From Actinomycetota bacterium (GTDB taxonomy: Bacteria; Actinomycetota; Coriobacteriia; Anaerosomatales; JAUXNU01), in contig JAUXNU010000126.1 in NCBI GenBank assembly GCA_030682655.1, forward strand, positions 1 through 53,808: a stretch of 53,808 nt of DNA. The letters run 5' to 3'. Below the pieces are notes generated by a model. It was not told the origin of the DNA. It made no database searches and saw nothing but the letters and a program-made list of their open reading frames with translations. Position numbers and translations under genes: made by a program. Of the stretch, positions 24,130 to 37,534 are shown one piece after another. Within the stretch, counting starts at the first letter, position 1; the number at the start of each line of letters is the position of its first letter.

Positions 24130-27100
24130 TGGCACTCAACCCCATCGTCTTCACCGAGAACGTGGTCAAGAGCTTCCTGCGCTACCAACTCACCACGTAC
24201 GCGTTCGCCGACGAGCGCCTCCGCGTCCAGATGCGCGAATTGCTCTCTCTCGACGCCACCCGACGCTCCCCGCTGCTCAGGGGACCGTACGTGAGCCTGT
24301 CTCGGCCGTTCCGCGAGGGCGCGGCGGTGGATGCGCTCATCGCCGAGGGTCTGCTCCATCCGCATATGCGCCAGCGCATCCCGGCGGAGATCACGCATCT
24401 GTACGGCCACCAAGAAGAGGCGATCCGCGCGGTCTCCACAGGCAAGACGACGCTGGTCTCTACCGGGACCGGCTCGGGTAAGACCGAGTGCTTCCTGTAT
24501 CCCATCGTGAGCAAGTGCCTGCAGCTTCGCGACGACCACGTGACGCCCGGTATCAGCGCGGTGATCGTCTACCCCATGAACGCACTGGCCGAAGACCAAC
24601 TCATGCGGTTGCGCTCGCTGCTCGCCGGTACCGGCATCACTTGCGGCATGTACGTGGGCAAGACCCCCGAGCACGAGAACGAGGTGGTGGGTATCAGGCT
24701 GCCCCAAGGTGCCTCGCGTGCGGACTACGAGGCCAAGCTCGCTCAGGTGCGGGAGCGCGGCTCGGGCGAGACGGTCTTCCCGTACGAGGAGGCGTGCTCG
24801 CGCGAAGCGATGCGGACTCCCGGCGGGCAGCCGCGCATCCTGCTCACCAACGTCAAGCAGCTCGAGCTGCTGCTCACGCGCCAGAAGGACGTCGAACTGT
24901 TCGCCGACGCACGTCTGGACTTCCTCGTGTTCGACGAGGCGCACACGTTCACCGGGGCGCAGGGCGCGGAGACCGCCTGCCTCATCCGGCGCCTGCGCGC
25001 GTTCTGTGGGCGCGGGGAGCAGGACACGGTCTGCGTCGCGACTTCGGCCACGATCGTCGATGAGAGCGATCCAGACGCAGCGCGCGTCTTCGCTTCGCGG
25101 TTCTTCGGCGTAGCGGCCGCGGCGGTTGCGACGGTGGGTGAGGCGTATGAGCGCGCGGTGTGGGCGAGTGAGCGATTCGTGCCGCCTATGCCTGCGGAGG
25201 ACGCGGCCGCACTGCTCGACGTGTGTGTCCAGTCGGTCGAGGCGCCGGCTGATGAGATTGCCACCGTGGTTGCGGATGCGTATCGCCGTCTCTCCGGCCG
25301 CTCATTGCCGACCGGCGACTGGGCTGATGCGCTCAACACGGAGCTCGCACACAACGAGATCGCCTTCCAGTTGAGCGAACTGCTCGCCCAGCCACGCGCG
25401 CTCGACGAACTCCCGGTAGAACTCGAGCCGCTTATCGGCCGCGCAATCACCGAGGCAGAGATTCTCGCGTGGCTCACCCTCGGCGCCGCTGCGCGCCACG
25501 AGGGGAGGCCGCTGCTCCGACCGGTGGTTCACGGCTTCGTGCGCGGCGTGAGCGGGGCGGTCGTTTCCTTCCCCCAGGACGACACCCCGGCGCTCTGGCT
25601 TGCCGCTGAGGATGAGATCGAAGCGGGGGGCGGCGAGCGATTCGCGCACCTTCCGGTACTGACGTGCACCACCTGCGGGCAGCACTACTTCATCAGTGCG
25701 CTGAAGGACTTCGAGTTCACAGGGCGGCGGCCCGACGGCGGAGATGCCAGTGGTGACGGGAGCTTCTGGGAGCCGCTCGAGGAGGCGCAGGGCGGAGTTC
25801 GCGTGCCCCTGGTGGACCGCGTGGTCGGCGGTGCTGATGATGAGGACCTCGACGAAGGCGACCGGACCTCGGCGGTCCATCTCTGCAGGTACTGCGGCGC
25901 CGCACACCCCGAACCGGTATGGCGCTGTCTGCACTGCGGTATGGCCGGGGAGGCGGTGCGTCTTTTCGCCGTGCGCCAGAACAAGGACAACCCGGGCAAG
26001 CTCACGAGTTGTCTGTCATGCGGCGCCACGGGACGGCGACTCGGCGGGCTCTATCGCGAGCCGGCGAAGCCCGTGCGCGCCGTCAATGTCGCCGACGTGC
26101 ACGTGCTCGCGCAGGACATGGTGCATCACTCGGAACGCCCTCGGCTGCTCGTTTTCTGCGACAACCGGCAGGATGCCGCATTCCAGGCGGGGTGGATGAA
26201 GGACCACGCCCGTCGGTTCCGCCTGCGAGCGCTCATGGCTGAGGGGTTGCAGGCCGGGTCGATCTCAGTCGGCGACCTCACCCTGTTCCTCGATGACAAG
26301 CTCGAGGAGGACGAGTCGCTCTCTCGCGCCCTGGTCCCCGAGGTCTGGCAGGTCGTTCGCAAGGAGGGCGGCGGCACGCGCCACGAGCAGGAGCGGCGCA
26401 AGTTCCTGCGCATCCAGGTTCTGCGCGAGATCACCTTGTCGTCGCGCCAGTCGATCGGACTCGAGCCTTGGGGCCGCCTCAAGGTCGACTATGAGGGACT
26501 CGACGCCTCGCTTCCGTGGATCCAGACCAACGCCAATGCGCTCAGCATGCCTGCCGAGGACCTTCGGGACGGCGTCGCCACGGTGCTCGACTACCTCCGC
26601 CGCAAGCGCGTGTTCCACGACCCGGAGCATGAGATCTTCGGCCAGTACTGGATGGACGGCGATACCGAGGTTCAGCACGGCTACCTGCCGCAGATCGGCG
26701 CGCCGGTCGGCACCAAGCTCAGGCGTGCCCCGGACGAGAAGAAGGAACTCGTCACCCAGTGGTGGAGCGACAGCGGCGACACGACCATGCGTCAGATCGC
26801 CAAGAAGTGGGGAGTGGCGGCGGACGACATGGAGCCGTTCCTCCGGGGGTTCTTCGAGACGCTCGCGCAGCGAGGTCTGCTCGTTGGCGTGCGGCTGAAG
26901 GGCTCGCGCGGCAATCCGCTTCCGAATGTGACCGAGGTATTCCAGGTCGACGCCGATCGAGTGAGGTTGAGCGGAGGCCACGGCGTGTGGCGATGCAAGA
27001 GCTGTCGCCGCCGCTATCCGCACCGCACGCCGAAGATGTTGTGCCCTGCGTGGCGCTGCAACGGCGAACTCGAATGGGTCGCCGAAGACGCGGACAGCTA

Positions 27101-30067
27101 TGACCTGCAGATCCTCGACTCGGGCTACTCGATGTTGCGGCCCGAGGAGCACACGGCGATGGTGCCCTCTGATGAGCGCGAGCGCTTGGAGAACCTATTC
27201 AAGGGCCAGTGTGACGCGGTGAATGCTCTGGTGTGCACTCCCACGCTCGAGCTCGGCGTCGACATCGGTCAGCTCGACGCAGTCCTCATGAGGAACGTGC
27301 CGCCGCTGCCAGCCAATTACTGGCAGCGAGCGGGTCGCGCTGGTCGGCGCCATCGCATGGCGGTCGATCTGACGTACTGCCGGCCGGTCTCGCACGATCG
27401 CGCGTACTTCGCGGATCCCGTGAAGCTTCTGGCTGGCAGGGTGGATCCGCCGGCATTCAACCTGGCCAACGAGGTGATGGTCTCCAAGCACGTGCACGCG
27501 ACAGTCATCACGCGGCTGCATCAGTACGCGCGGGACACGGCCCGCTCCGAACCGGAGCGGGCAGACATCGCCGAGGTGCTGAAGACCTGCTTGCCCAATC
27601 AGGTCTCCACATATCTGTTCGATGGAGGACGCGTACGTTCGGAACCCTTCGACATGGCACCTCTCAGCCGCCTGATTGAGCGCAATGCGGATGACCTCGT
27701 CGCGTATGTCGAGAAGGCGTTCCGCCAGGGGTGGCCCGAAGCGGACGCGAAGGTCGTGAGCCCCGAGCGGTTGCATGCCTATGTCCTCGGTATGGGCTCG
27801 GAGCTTGAGGCGGTGCTCGTTCGACTGCGCCGGCGGCTCGCATGGGCTATGGAGCAGATCCATCGGCTCAACGCCGTACGCGAGCGAGAAGGTGATCTTG
27901 GTCCCGAGGATGACTCGCTGTTCAAGCGATGCGATCGTCTTGTGAAGCGGCTCAAAGGTACGACGCGCCGCAGCCGGCGCGAGGCTGAGGGCTATGACGA
28001 CGTGAACACCTTCGGCATGCTCGCCGGTGAGGGCTTCCTGCCCGGCTATGGGCTTGAAGTCGGTTCGATTCTCGGCACCGCTGAGATCCCATTCTGGCGT
28101 GTCGGCGCGGCCGACTTCGTGCTGCCCCGGCCTCCGAGCGTCGCCCTGCGGGAGTACGTGCCTGGCAACCTGATCTACGCCAATGGGAACCGGTTCGTGG
28201 CGAGGCGGTTCCATCGCGACATCGATGAACAGCGCGCGGAGATGCCCACGTTCGAGGTGTCGGTAGAGCGACAGGCGATCAAGCAGACGAATGTCTCTGC
28301 GACGTCGTCCTCGTTCGGTTCGAGTTCCCTCCAGGCTATCGCGGTGTGCGACGTCGACCTCGTGCATCAGTCCCACATCTCCGATGACGAGGTGCTCCGG
28401 TTCCAGATGGGCGTCGCCGTTCATGGGGTGGAGCGAGATCAGCACAACGGAGGTCAGGCCTACCGCTGGGGCGCACAGGACGTGCAGCACCTGCGTGGTG
28501 ATCGGTTGCGCCTCGTGAACATCGGGGCCGCAAACGCGATTGCTCGCAAGGAGCCGCTCCTCGGCTACCCGGTTTGCACCGTGTGCGGGCAGAGCGTCTC
28601 CCCGCTGTCATCCGAGCGACAGCTGGAGCAGTTCACTGCGGATCATCTGGAGCGATGCGGTCGCCAGGTGACGCCGGTCGGCTTCTATGCTGACGTGACC
28701 TCCGACGCCTTGGTGCTGCGGGCGGTGGCGGACCAGACTGTAGCGTACAGCGTCCTTGAGACGCTGAGGATTGCCGCATCCCAGCTGCTGGACATGCACC
28801 GCGATGACCTGCAGCTCCTCGTCGTCGGGCATGTTGACCGCGATGAAGTCGACGCTCTGCTCTGGGACCCGATGCCGGGCGGTTCGGGGCTGATCGATCA
28901 GATTGTCGGACGTTTTCATGAGGTGCTGGCTGTGGCCCGTGCCGTCGTCGAGAGCTGTCCTGCGGCCTGCGCCTCCTCGTGCATCGACTGTCTGCAGACG
29001 TTCCGGAACGGGTACTACCACAAGCACCTCGACCGCACCGTGGCGCTCGAGTGCTTTGAGGCGTGGGGTGATTTGCTCACGGCGGCTCATCCGATTCCGC
29101 CCAAGCAGCCCTCGCAGGAGCCGTCAGAGGGCTCGTATCCAGTGAACGCTGCGGAGCAACGCCTGCGTGCGCTGCTGTTGGCGGCGGGCTTTGAAGAGGG
29201 TGTGCGCGGCGAGCAGGTCAGGCTCGACCGGACAATCGGTACCACCACTCCGGATGTCATCTGCCGTGCCCCTCATCACGACGACGATGAGGGCATTGCG
29301 ATCTACCTCGACGGGCTGAGCGCACACATCCACGGGAGTCCGGCCACCGCGGAGAAGGACCGCGAAATCCGCGACTGGCTGCGGGGCCACGGATGGGAAG
29401 TCATCGAGATCGCGGCCAACCAACTCGGCGACGCAGACGCGATGACACGCCACTTTCGACGACTGGCCGGGTACTTGGGCGATACGGAACGGCGGGATGC
29501 GGTGCGGGCCGATCATAGTTGGTTCGAGGGTGCGGCTCATGGTGCGGTAACCGCCGTTCAGTCGACACTCCGAATCGTGAAGCCCACGCCGGTGCGGCGC
29601 TGGGTGAGCGCGGTGCCGTTCGTGCCGCTGGCTGCGGCCGCCGGATCATTCAGCGATGCGCAGCAAGTTGGCGCTGAGGACGAGTGGGAGTGGGTGGAAC
29701 TCGATGCCGGGCGCTCGCTGCGCCCCGGCATGTTCGTGACTCAGGTGATCGGCAAGTCGATGGAACCGCTGATTCCAGATGGCTCGTACTGCCTCTTCTC
29801 GACGCCGGTGATCGGGTCTCGGCAGGGCCGCGTAGTCCTGGCCGAGCTGCGTGATGGTGTTGATCCAGAGAGTGGTGAGCGTTACACGGTGAAGCGGTAT
29901 GGGAGCGAGAAGGTCGATTCGGGAGGTGGTTGGCGGCATTTACGTGTGACGCTCAAGCCGGAGAATCCTGGATTCGAACCCATCGTGCTCGCAGCCAGCG
30001 ATGAGTCTGAGGTAGCCGTCGTTGCCGAGTTCATTGCGGTGGTCGCCGAGTCAGTGGCTGGCGAGTA

Positions 30068-30068
<1 letters not shown>
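24129..30068 (+). CDS. Giant helicase-nuclease with LexA-like S24 peptidase tail
   Basis: 1979 residues; GGAAGGG at 24113-24119 precedes the ATG. In order: SF2 helicase lobe 1 (Walker A TGTGSGKT 112-119; DEAH 269-272); four CxxC pairs (513/516, 586/589, 600/603, 628/631) and another cluster from 956, all likely zinc sites; helicase lobe 2 (QRAGRAGRR 1066-1074); a DUF1998/MZB module with C1610, C1614, C1618, C1621; a PD-(D/E)xK Vsr/DUF559-like domain (P1708-D1709, YLDG 1726-1729, later GHGWEVIEI); and an S24 domain (SMEP, S1877; VKRY, K1922). AAAAG at 1835-1839 fits a LexA-type Ala-Gly cleavage site. The helicase plus MZB part resembles DruE, DrmA/B and MrfA. Nuclease and peptidase activity are inferred from motifs. 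recQ overlaps its stop codon. Confidence 0.75.
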
Positions 30069-31876
<1,808 letters not shown>

Positions 31877-32026
31877 AAGTTGCGCTGAGGAAAGACGGGC
31901 GGCCGATTCAGACCCGGGCTCCGTATCGCTTGATCAGCTCCTGCCCGGCGATTCTGCCCCGAAACGCATAGAACGCCGACTGAGGGGCCTGTGAGCGAAT
32001 CAGCATCAGGACTTATGCACTAGCAC

Positions 32027-32040
32027 CGAATACACATTGA
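32027..32040. promoter_or_regulatory. Candidate ARG box (ArgR operator) at argC promoter
   Basis: CGAATACACATTGA matches 8 of the 10 conserved positions of the ARG box TGAAT-N4-ATTCA and overlaps the -35 box. An argR gene is part of the operon it would control. Only one box was found, whereas ArgR usually binds two. Confidence 0.4.
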
Positions 32041-32065
32041 CCCGTATGCGCTCTTATCGTAGAAT
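32037..32065 (+). promoter_or_regulatory. Promoter of the arginine operon
   Basis: TTGACC (32037-32042) and TAGAAT (32060-32065) are spaced exactly 17 bp, each 5/6 to consensus. Transcription should start near 32072, about 27 nt before the argC ATG. The rest of the 222-nt gap after recQ holds no gene that I can see. Confidence 0.8.
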
Positions 32066-32098
32066 CCTCCTACTTGTATTCTTCGAGGGGAAGGGTTC

Positions 32099-33139
32099 AT
32101 GACCGACGTTGCGATCATCGGTGCCCCCGGGTATGCCGGAGTGGAGCTCACGAGGCTCGTCCTCGGCCATGCTGGGTTGAACCTGACTTTGGTGACATCG
32201 CAGGCCGAAGCCGGGACTCGCGTCGGCGACGTCTACCCTGCTCTGGGTGCGCTTACCGACTTGGCGTATGTTGCTCCCGATGTCGAGCAGATAGTGTCCA
32301 GCGCACAGCTCGCGTTCCTAGCAGTTCCGCACACGGCGGCTCTGGGACTTGCGCCCGCGCTGCTGGCGGCCGGACTCACCGTCGTGGACGCTTCCGCTGA
32401 CTACCGTCTCAAGGACGCCGGACTCTACGAGCGGTGGTACGGCGTCGCGCACACATCGCCAGAGCTGCTCGACGACGCAGTCTACGGGCTGCCCGAGTAC
32501 GATCGCTCGAAGCTCCCGGGCGCCAAGCTGATCGCCTGCGCGGGCTGCTACCCCACAGCCACGCTGCTTGCCGCGTTTCCCGCGCTCGAAGCGGGGGTGT
32601 CCCTTGGCGAGCACATCGTCGTCGACGCCAAGTCCGGGGTCTCGGGCGCGGGCCGGACGCCGAATGCGGTCACGCACTTCCCGACGGTCAACGAGGCCAT
32701 ACAGCCCTACAAGGTCACCGCTCATCGGCATACGCCCGAGATCGAGCAGGGACTTTCCCTGGCTGCGGGTCGCGACGTGTGTATCACCTTCACGCCGCAC
32801 CTCGTACCGATGACGCGCGGTCTGCTCTCAACTGTCTATCTGCCGCTTGCCAAGGAGCTCACTACCGAGGATGCTGTCGCGCTGTACCGCGAGCGCTTCT
32901 CCGGCGAGCCGTTCGTGACCGTTCACGAGTCGGGCCGGATGCCGTCGACCGCCGAGGTGCGGGGCACGAACCGGGCTCACATCGGCCTCGCTGTCGACGA
33001 GCACACCGGAACGCTGGTGGCGGTGTGCGCCATCGATAACCTGGTCAAGGGCACCTCGGGCCAGGCAATCCAGTGTGCGAACCTCGCTTTGGGATACGAA
33101 GAGACGGCGGGGCTTGCCCATCCGGCCCCGGTCATCTAG
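32099..33139 (+). CDS. argC: N-acetyl-gamma-glutamyl-phosphate reductase
   Basis: Third step of arginine synthesis: NADPH reduction of N-acetylglutamyl phosphate to the semialdehyde. 346 residues, the normal length. The N-terminal GAPGYAGVELTRL is the Rossmann loop, and C150 in ACAGCYPTA is the catalytic cysteine. GAGGGGAAGG directly precedes the start. It is the first gene of the arginine operon. Confidence 0.96.
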   Translation: MTDVAIIGAPGYAGVELTRLVLGHAGLNLTLVTSQAEAGTRVGDVYPALGALTDLAYVAPDVEQIVSSAQLAFLAVPHTAALGLAPALLAAGLTVVDASADYRLKDAGLYERWYGVAHTSPELLDDAVYGLPEYDRSKLPGAKLIACAGCYPTATLLAAFPALEAGVSLGEHIVVDAKSGVSGAGRTPNAVTHFPTVNEAIQPYKVTAHRHTPEIEQGLSLAAGRDVCITFTPHLVPMTRGLLSTVYLPLAKELTTEDAVALYRERFSGEPFVTVHESGRMPSTAEVRGTNRAHIGLAVDEHTGTLVAVCAIDNLVKGTSGQAIQCANLALGYEETAGLAHPAPVI

Positions 33140-33149
33140 AGGGGGACAA

Positions 33150-34370
33150 GTGTCGTTCGAGCTCACATACACGTATGTCGATGGCGGCATCATCGCACCG
33201 CAGGGATTCCTCGCGGCAGGCGTGAGTGCCGGCATCAAGAAGTCCGGAAAGCGCGACGTCTGTCTGCTTGCGGCCAAGGAGAGCGTCCCGGCAGCGGGCG
33301 TCTTCACGCTGAGTTCGATGGCTGCCCCTCCAGTTGTCGTGAGCCGGGCTCATCTCGCCAACGGTCACGCGCGCGCCGTCATCACAAACTCCGGCAATGC
33401 GAACGCGTGCACCGGCGAGCAGGGTCTCGCCGACGCCGTGTCAATGGCAGCAGCCACGGCCGACGCGCTCGGGTGTAGCCCGGACGAGGTTGTCGTCGCC
33501 TCGACCGGGGTCATCGGCGTGCGGCTGCCGATGGAGGCGGTCCTTGGCGGAATCTCCGACGTTGCGGCCGCGCTCGACAGCAAGGGCGGCGACAATGCCG
33601 CGCAGGCGATCATGACCACCGACACCTTTCCCAAGCAGATTGCAGTGCAGTTCGAGTGCGACGGCCAGACCTACAGGGTCGGCGGGATGGCCAAAGGCAG
33701 CGGCATGATCATGCCGAACATGGCCACCATGCTCGCGTATGTCACGACCGATGCGCCGCTCGACCCCAACGCCTGCGACGCGGCGCTGCGCTCCGCGGTC
33801 GATGTGACATTCAACAGGATAACCGTCGACAGCGACACCTCCACCAACGATATGTGCCTGCTCATGGCATCAGGCGCCGGGGGCGGCATGGAGATAGCCA
33901 CTTCGAGCCCGACCTACCCTCAGGTCGCAGCCGCCATCCATCACGTGTGCAGCGAGCTTGCGCGCATGGTCGTGCGTGACGGTGAAGGTGCGACCAAGTT
34001 CATTGAGGTCACCGTACGTGGTGCCGAGACCGATGCCGAGGCACGCGACGCGGCCATGTCCATCGCCAACTCACCTCTCTTCAAGACCGCGATCTTCGGC
34101 GGGGACGCGAACTGGGGCCGCGTGGTGATGGCGGTGGGGAAGTCCTCGGCCACGGTCGAGCAGAGCAAGGTGGACGTGACGTTCGCAGGTATCACGACGT
34201 GCAAGGATGGCACCGGATTCGACTTCGACGAGGACGCAGCCGCGGAAGCGCTTGCTCGTGACGAGATAGAGGTTGTAGTGGACCTGGGGCTCGGGGAGGG
34301 CGCATGCACCGTTTGGACATGCGACCTGTCCTACGAGTACGTCCGCATCAATGGGGACTACCGAACGTAG
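33150..34370 (+). CDS. argJ: Glutamate N-acetyltransferase / N-acetylglutamate synthase
   Basis: ArgJ moves the acetyl group from N-acetylornithine to glutamate, closing the acetyl cycle; some forms also use acetyl-CoA. 406 residues from GTG 33150, with AGAGGGGGA just upstream; the frame is open back into argC but homology starts at SFELTYTYVDGGI. KGSGMIMPNMATMLAY holds the Ala-Thr self-cleavage site, with T193 as the nucleophile of the beta chain. NSGNANACTGEQGL is also conserved. No argA is seen in the window. Whether ArgJ is bifunctional cannot be read from sequence alone. Confidence 0.95.
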   Translation: MSFELTYTYVDGGIIAPQGFLAAGVSAGIKKSGKRDVCLLAAKESVPAAGVFTLSSMAAPPVVVSRAHLANGHARAVITNSGNANACTGEQGLADAVSMAAATADALGCSPDEVVVASTGVIGVRLPMEAVLGGISDVAAALDSKGGDNAAQAIMTTDTFPKQIAVQFECDGQTYRVGGMAKGSGMIMPNMATMLAYVTTDAPLDPNACDAALRSAVDVTFNRITVDSDTSTNDMCLLMASGAGGGMEIATSSPTYPQVAAAIHHVCSELARMVVRDGEGATKFIEVTVRGAETDAEARDAAMSIANSPLFKTAIFGGDANWGRVVMAVGKSSATVEQSKVDVTFAGITTCKDGTGFDFDEDAAAEALARDEIEVVVDLGLGEGACTVWTCDLSYEYVRINGDYRT

Positions 34371-34442
34371 CGGCCGAGAGCCGCCGACCGGACCTGAACA
34401 CAACCGCGGCGTGCACGCGCCGCTAGTCGAGCAGGAGCAGAC

Positions 34443-35339
34443 GTGGAACACCCGTTGCAGAAGGCAGAGATACTCACCGAGGCGCTGCCGTATATCAAGC
34501 GCACGTGGGGCAAGACCGTGGTCATCAAGTACGGCGGCGCCGCAATGACCGACCCGGCGCTGCGCGAGATGGTTGCAAGCGACATCGTGCTGATGAAGCT
34601 TGTGGGCATCAATCCGGTCATCGTGCACGGGGGAGGTCCGGAGATCACGAGCTACATGGAGCGCCTCGGCATGCCCGTCGAGTTCTACGACGGGCTTCGC
34701 GTGACCTCGGACGAGGCCATGGAGGTCGTCAAGATGGTTCTCGTTGGCAAGGTGAACAAGGAACTTGTCGCCGAGATCAACTCGCATGGAAGGCTCGCCG
34801 TCGGTATCGCGGGCGATGACGCGAACCTGATTCGCGCCACGCAGCGCGACCCCCGCCTCGGGCGTGTCGGCGACATCACCGAGATCGACACGACGGTGGT
34901 CAACAATCTGATCGACGACGGCTTCATCCCGGTCATAGCGACTGTTGCAGCTGGCGATGACGGCGGCTCCTTCAACATCAACGCGGACTTCGTCGCCGGG
35001 GAGCTTGCGGCAGCACTCTGCGCCGAGAAGGTCATCTTCCTCACTGACGTCGACGGCCTCTACGCCGACTTCGAAGACAAGTCCTCGCTCATCAGCGCGC
35101 TCTCGCTCGCGAACGCGCTCGGCATGATCGCGGCCGACGAGCTCGCACACGGCATGATTCCCAAGGTCGCCGCGTGCACGCATGCGCTAGAGGGCGGCGT
35201 CTCGCGGGCTCACATTCTCAACGGCACGTTGCCCCATGCGCTGCTCCTCGAGGTCTACACCGACGAGGGCGTCGGTACCATGATCACGCGCAATGGTGAC
35301 TCCAACGCCGAAGTCGTCGGCTCAGGGGAGGCGTTCTAG
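34443..35339 (+). CDS. argB: N-acetylglutamate kinase
   Basis: Phosphorylates N-acetylglutamate, the usual arginine-inhibited step. 298 residues from GTG 34443. VVIKYGGAAM (ATP-binding Lys), VIVHGGGPEI and the FNINADFVAGELAAALCAEK segment are typical. The N-terminal helix QKAEILTEALPYIKRTWG is the one found in arginine-sensitive hexameric enzymes, so feedback inhibition is likely. The 72-nt gap after argJ carries no obvious terminator. Confidence 0.95.
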   Translation: MEHPLQKAEILTEALPYIKRTWGKTVVIKYGGAAMTDPALREMVASDIVLMKLVGINPVIVHGGGPEITSYMERLGMPVEFYDGLRVTSDEAMEVVKMVLVGKVNKELVAEINSHGRLAVGIAGDDANLIRATQRDPRLGRVGDITEIDTTVVNNLIDDGFIPVIATVAAGDDGGSFNINADFVAGELAAALCAEKVIFLTDVDGLYADFEDKSSLISALSLANALGMIAADELAHGMIPKVAACTHALEGGVSRAHILNGTLPHALLLEVYTDEGVGTMITRNGDSNAEVVGSGEAF

Positions 35340-35341
35340 CG

Positions 35342-36556
35342 ATGGGCGCCCTCTACGAGATGCTCGCCGCCAAGGACGCCGCCTTCCACATGGGCACGTA
35401 CGCGCGCAAACCCGTGCTCTTCGTGCGGGGAGCCGGTATGCGTCTCTACGACGATGACGGCCGCGAGTACCTCGACTTCGTGGCGGGAATCGGCGCCGTC
35501 AACCTCGGCCATGCTCATCCGGCGGTCGTCTCCGCCGTCGCGGTCCAGCAGGCGACGCTCGTTCACGTCAGCAACCTCTTCCATGTCGAGCATCGTGCCG
35601 AACTCGCCGAGGAGATCGTCGGGCTCGCCGGTGGAGGCATGAAAGTCTTCTTCTGCAACTCGGGAACCGAGGCGAGCGAGGGCGCGATCAAGCTCTCCCG
35701 GCGCTGGGGCAAGGCGCAGCGCGGGGAAGACTGCGTAAAGATCATCACGGCCGAGCGCAGCTTCCACGGCCGGACGATGGCTGCTCTCGCTGCGACGGGT
35801 CAGGCCTCCAAACAGGAGGCGTTCGCGCCGTTGCCGCCTGGCTTCGTACACGTGCCGCTCAACGACGTCGCGGCACTCGAGGCCGAGATGGACGAAACCA
35901 CGTGCGCAGTCATGCTCGAGCCCGTGCAGGGCGAGGGTGGTGTCTACCCCTGCACCGAGGAGTATCTCGCCGCCGTGCGTGCTCTGTGCGACGAACGAGA
36001 CAGTCTTCTCGTGTTCGACGAGGTCCAGACCGGCTTCTACCGTACGGGCCCCGTCTTCGCCCATTGCGCGTATGGTGTCAAGCCCGACATCATGACGCTC
36101 GCCAAGTCGCTCGCGAACGGACTACCGATCGGTGCCGTCGTGGCACGGGACGGTGTTGCCGCCGCATTCCAGCCTGGTGACCACGGTTCCACCTTCGGCG
36201 GGGGACCAGTCGTGTGTGCTGCGGCACGCGCCACCATCGCGGCACTGGCGGCGGAGAACGCGGGCGACAACGCCATTTCCGTGGGCGCGCACCTGCGTTC
36301 CGGTCTCAATGGGCTCGCTCACGACACCGGAGCCATCACGGAAGTCCGCGGCCGAGGACTCATGCTGGCCGCGCAGCTCGCACGGCCCGTCGCTGCGGAT
36401 GTCGCAACGGAGGCGCTCGCGCGCGGAATCGTCCTGAACAACATCGGGGCGGATATCATACGGTTTCTCCCGCCGCTCGTGTGCACGAACGCAGAAGTTG
36501 ATACACTTCTTGGCGTTCTGTCCGACATTCTTGACAACATCAGTGAGGCGTCATGA
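35342..36556 (+). CDS. argD: Acetylornithine aminotransferase
   Basis: PLP-dependent class III aminotransferase converting N-acetylglutamate semialdehyde to N-acetylornithine. 404 residues. K255 in TLAKSLANGLPIGA is the PLP lysine, VFDEVQTGFYRTG holds the ring-contacting Asp, and GSTFGGGP is the phosphate site. The start lies 2 nt after the argB stop with AGGGGAGGCG as ribosome binding site. Its stop overlaps argF by ATGA. Family members can also act on succinyldiaminopimelate in lysine synthesis. Confidence 0.95.
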   Translation: MGALYEMLAAKDAAFHMGTYARKPVLFVRGAGMRLYDDDGREYLDFVAGIGAVNLGHAHPAVVSAVAVQQATLVHVSNLFHVEHRAELAEEIVGLAGGGMKVFFCNSGTEASEGAIKLSRRWGKAQRGEDCVKIITAERSFHGRTMAALAATGQASKQEAFAPLPPGFVHVPLNDVAALEAEMDETTCAVMLEPVQGEGGVYPCTEEYLAAVRALCDERDSLLVFDEVQTGFYRTGPVFAHCAYGVKPDIMTLAKSLANGLPIGAVVARDGVAAAFQPGDHGSTFGGGPVVCAAARATIAALAAENAGDNAISVGAHLRSGLNGLAHDTGAITEVRGRGLMLAAQLARPVAADVATEALARGIVLNNIGADIIRFLPPLVCTNAEVDTLLGVLSDILDNISEAS

Positions 36557-37491
36557 AGACGAGTATTTCAGGCCGGGATCTGCTCACCCTCGGCGACCTT
36601 ACGCCGGACGAGGTGATGCTCGTTCTCGATACTGCGATACGCATGAAGGGTCGCAGGGCGGTCGGCAACTGCGCACGGGAATTCGAGTGCAAGGCCGCAG
36701 CACTCATCTTCCAGAAGCCCTCGATGCGCACGCGGGTGTCCTTCGAAGTCGCGTGCGGCCGCCTCGGCATACAGCCCATCGTGCTGGCCGGTACTGACTC
36801 GGCGTTCTCTCGCAACGAGACCGTGCATGACACGACGAAGGTCCTCGAGCGCTATGTCGACGTGATCGTGATCCGCACCTTCGACCAAGCGCTTCTGGAG
36901 GAGATGGCGGAGGTCGCCAGCGTGCCGATCGTCAACGCGCTCACTGACGACCACCACCCCTGCCAGGGGCTTGCCGATCTGCTGACCATACGGGAGCACC
37001 TCGGCCACCTCGAAGGCGTGCGCTTTGCCTACGTTGGCGACGGCAACAACATGGCTCACACGTATCTGCTTGCGGGCGCGCTCACCGGCATGCACGTCAC
37101 GTGCGCTTGTCCGGACGGCTTCATGCCAAGGCCCGCGGTTGTCGAGCGTGCCCGGGAGATTGCAGTGACTTCCGGCGCCGAGCTGGCCGTCGTGAACGAC
37201 CCGCGCGAGGCGGTGGCCGGGGCGAACGTCATCGCTACCGATACCTGGGCCTCGATGGGCCAGGAGGACGAGCACGCTCAGCGGAAGAAGGCGTTTGAGT
37301 GTTTCACCGTGGATTCGACACTCCTGTCACTCGCGGATTCGGGCGCGCTGTTCATGCATTGTCTTCCCGCGCACCGTGGCGAGGAAGTGCTCGACGAGGT
37401 CATCGACGCGCCCTGCTCGATCGTGTTCGACGAGGCGGAGAATAGGCTGCACGCCCAGCAGGCGTTGCTGTCGCTTCTCCTTGGCGAGTAG
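36553..37491 (+). CDS. argF: Ornithine carbamoyltransferase
   Basis: Makes citrulline from ornithine and carbamoyl phosphate. 312 residues. SMRTRVSFE (from residue 57) is the carbamoyl phosphate loop (more often STRTR), DDHHPCQGLADLLTI is the ornithine region, and C270 in HCLPAHRGEEV is the catalytic cysteine. ATGA overlap with argD shows coupled translation. Confidence 0.95.
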   Translation: MKTSISGRDLLTLGDLTPDEVMLVLDTAIRMKGRRAVGNCAREFECKAAALIFQKPSMRTRVSFEVACGRLGIQPIVLAGTDSAFSRNETVHDTTKVLERYVDVIVIRTFDQALLEEMAEVASVPIVNALTDDHHPCQGLADLLTIREHLGHLEGVRFAYVGDGNNMAHTYLLAGALTGMHVTCACPDGFMPRPAVVERAREIAVTSGAELAVVNDPREAVAGANVIATDTWASMGQEDEHAQRKKAFECFTVDSTLLSLADSGALFMHCLPAHRGEEVLDEVIDAPCSIVFDEAENRLHAQQALLSLLLGE

Positions 37492-37534
37492 GCGGGTGAG
37501 GGTGAGGTACTGTGACGGTATTGCGGACGACGGG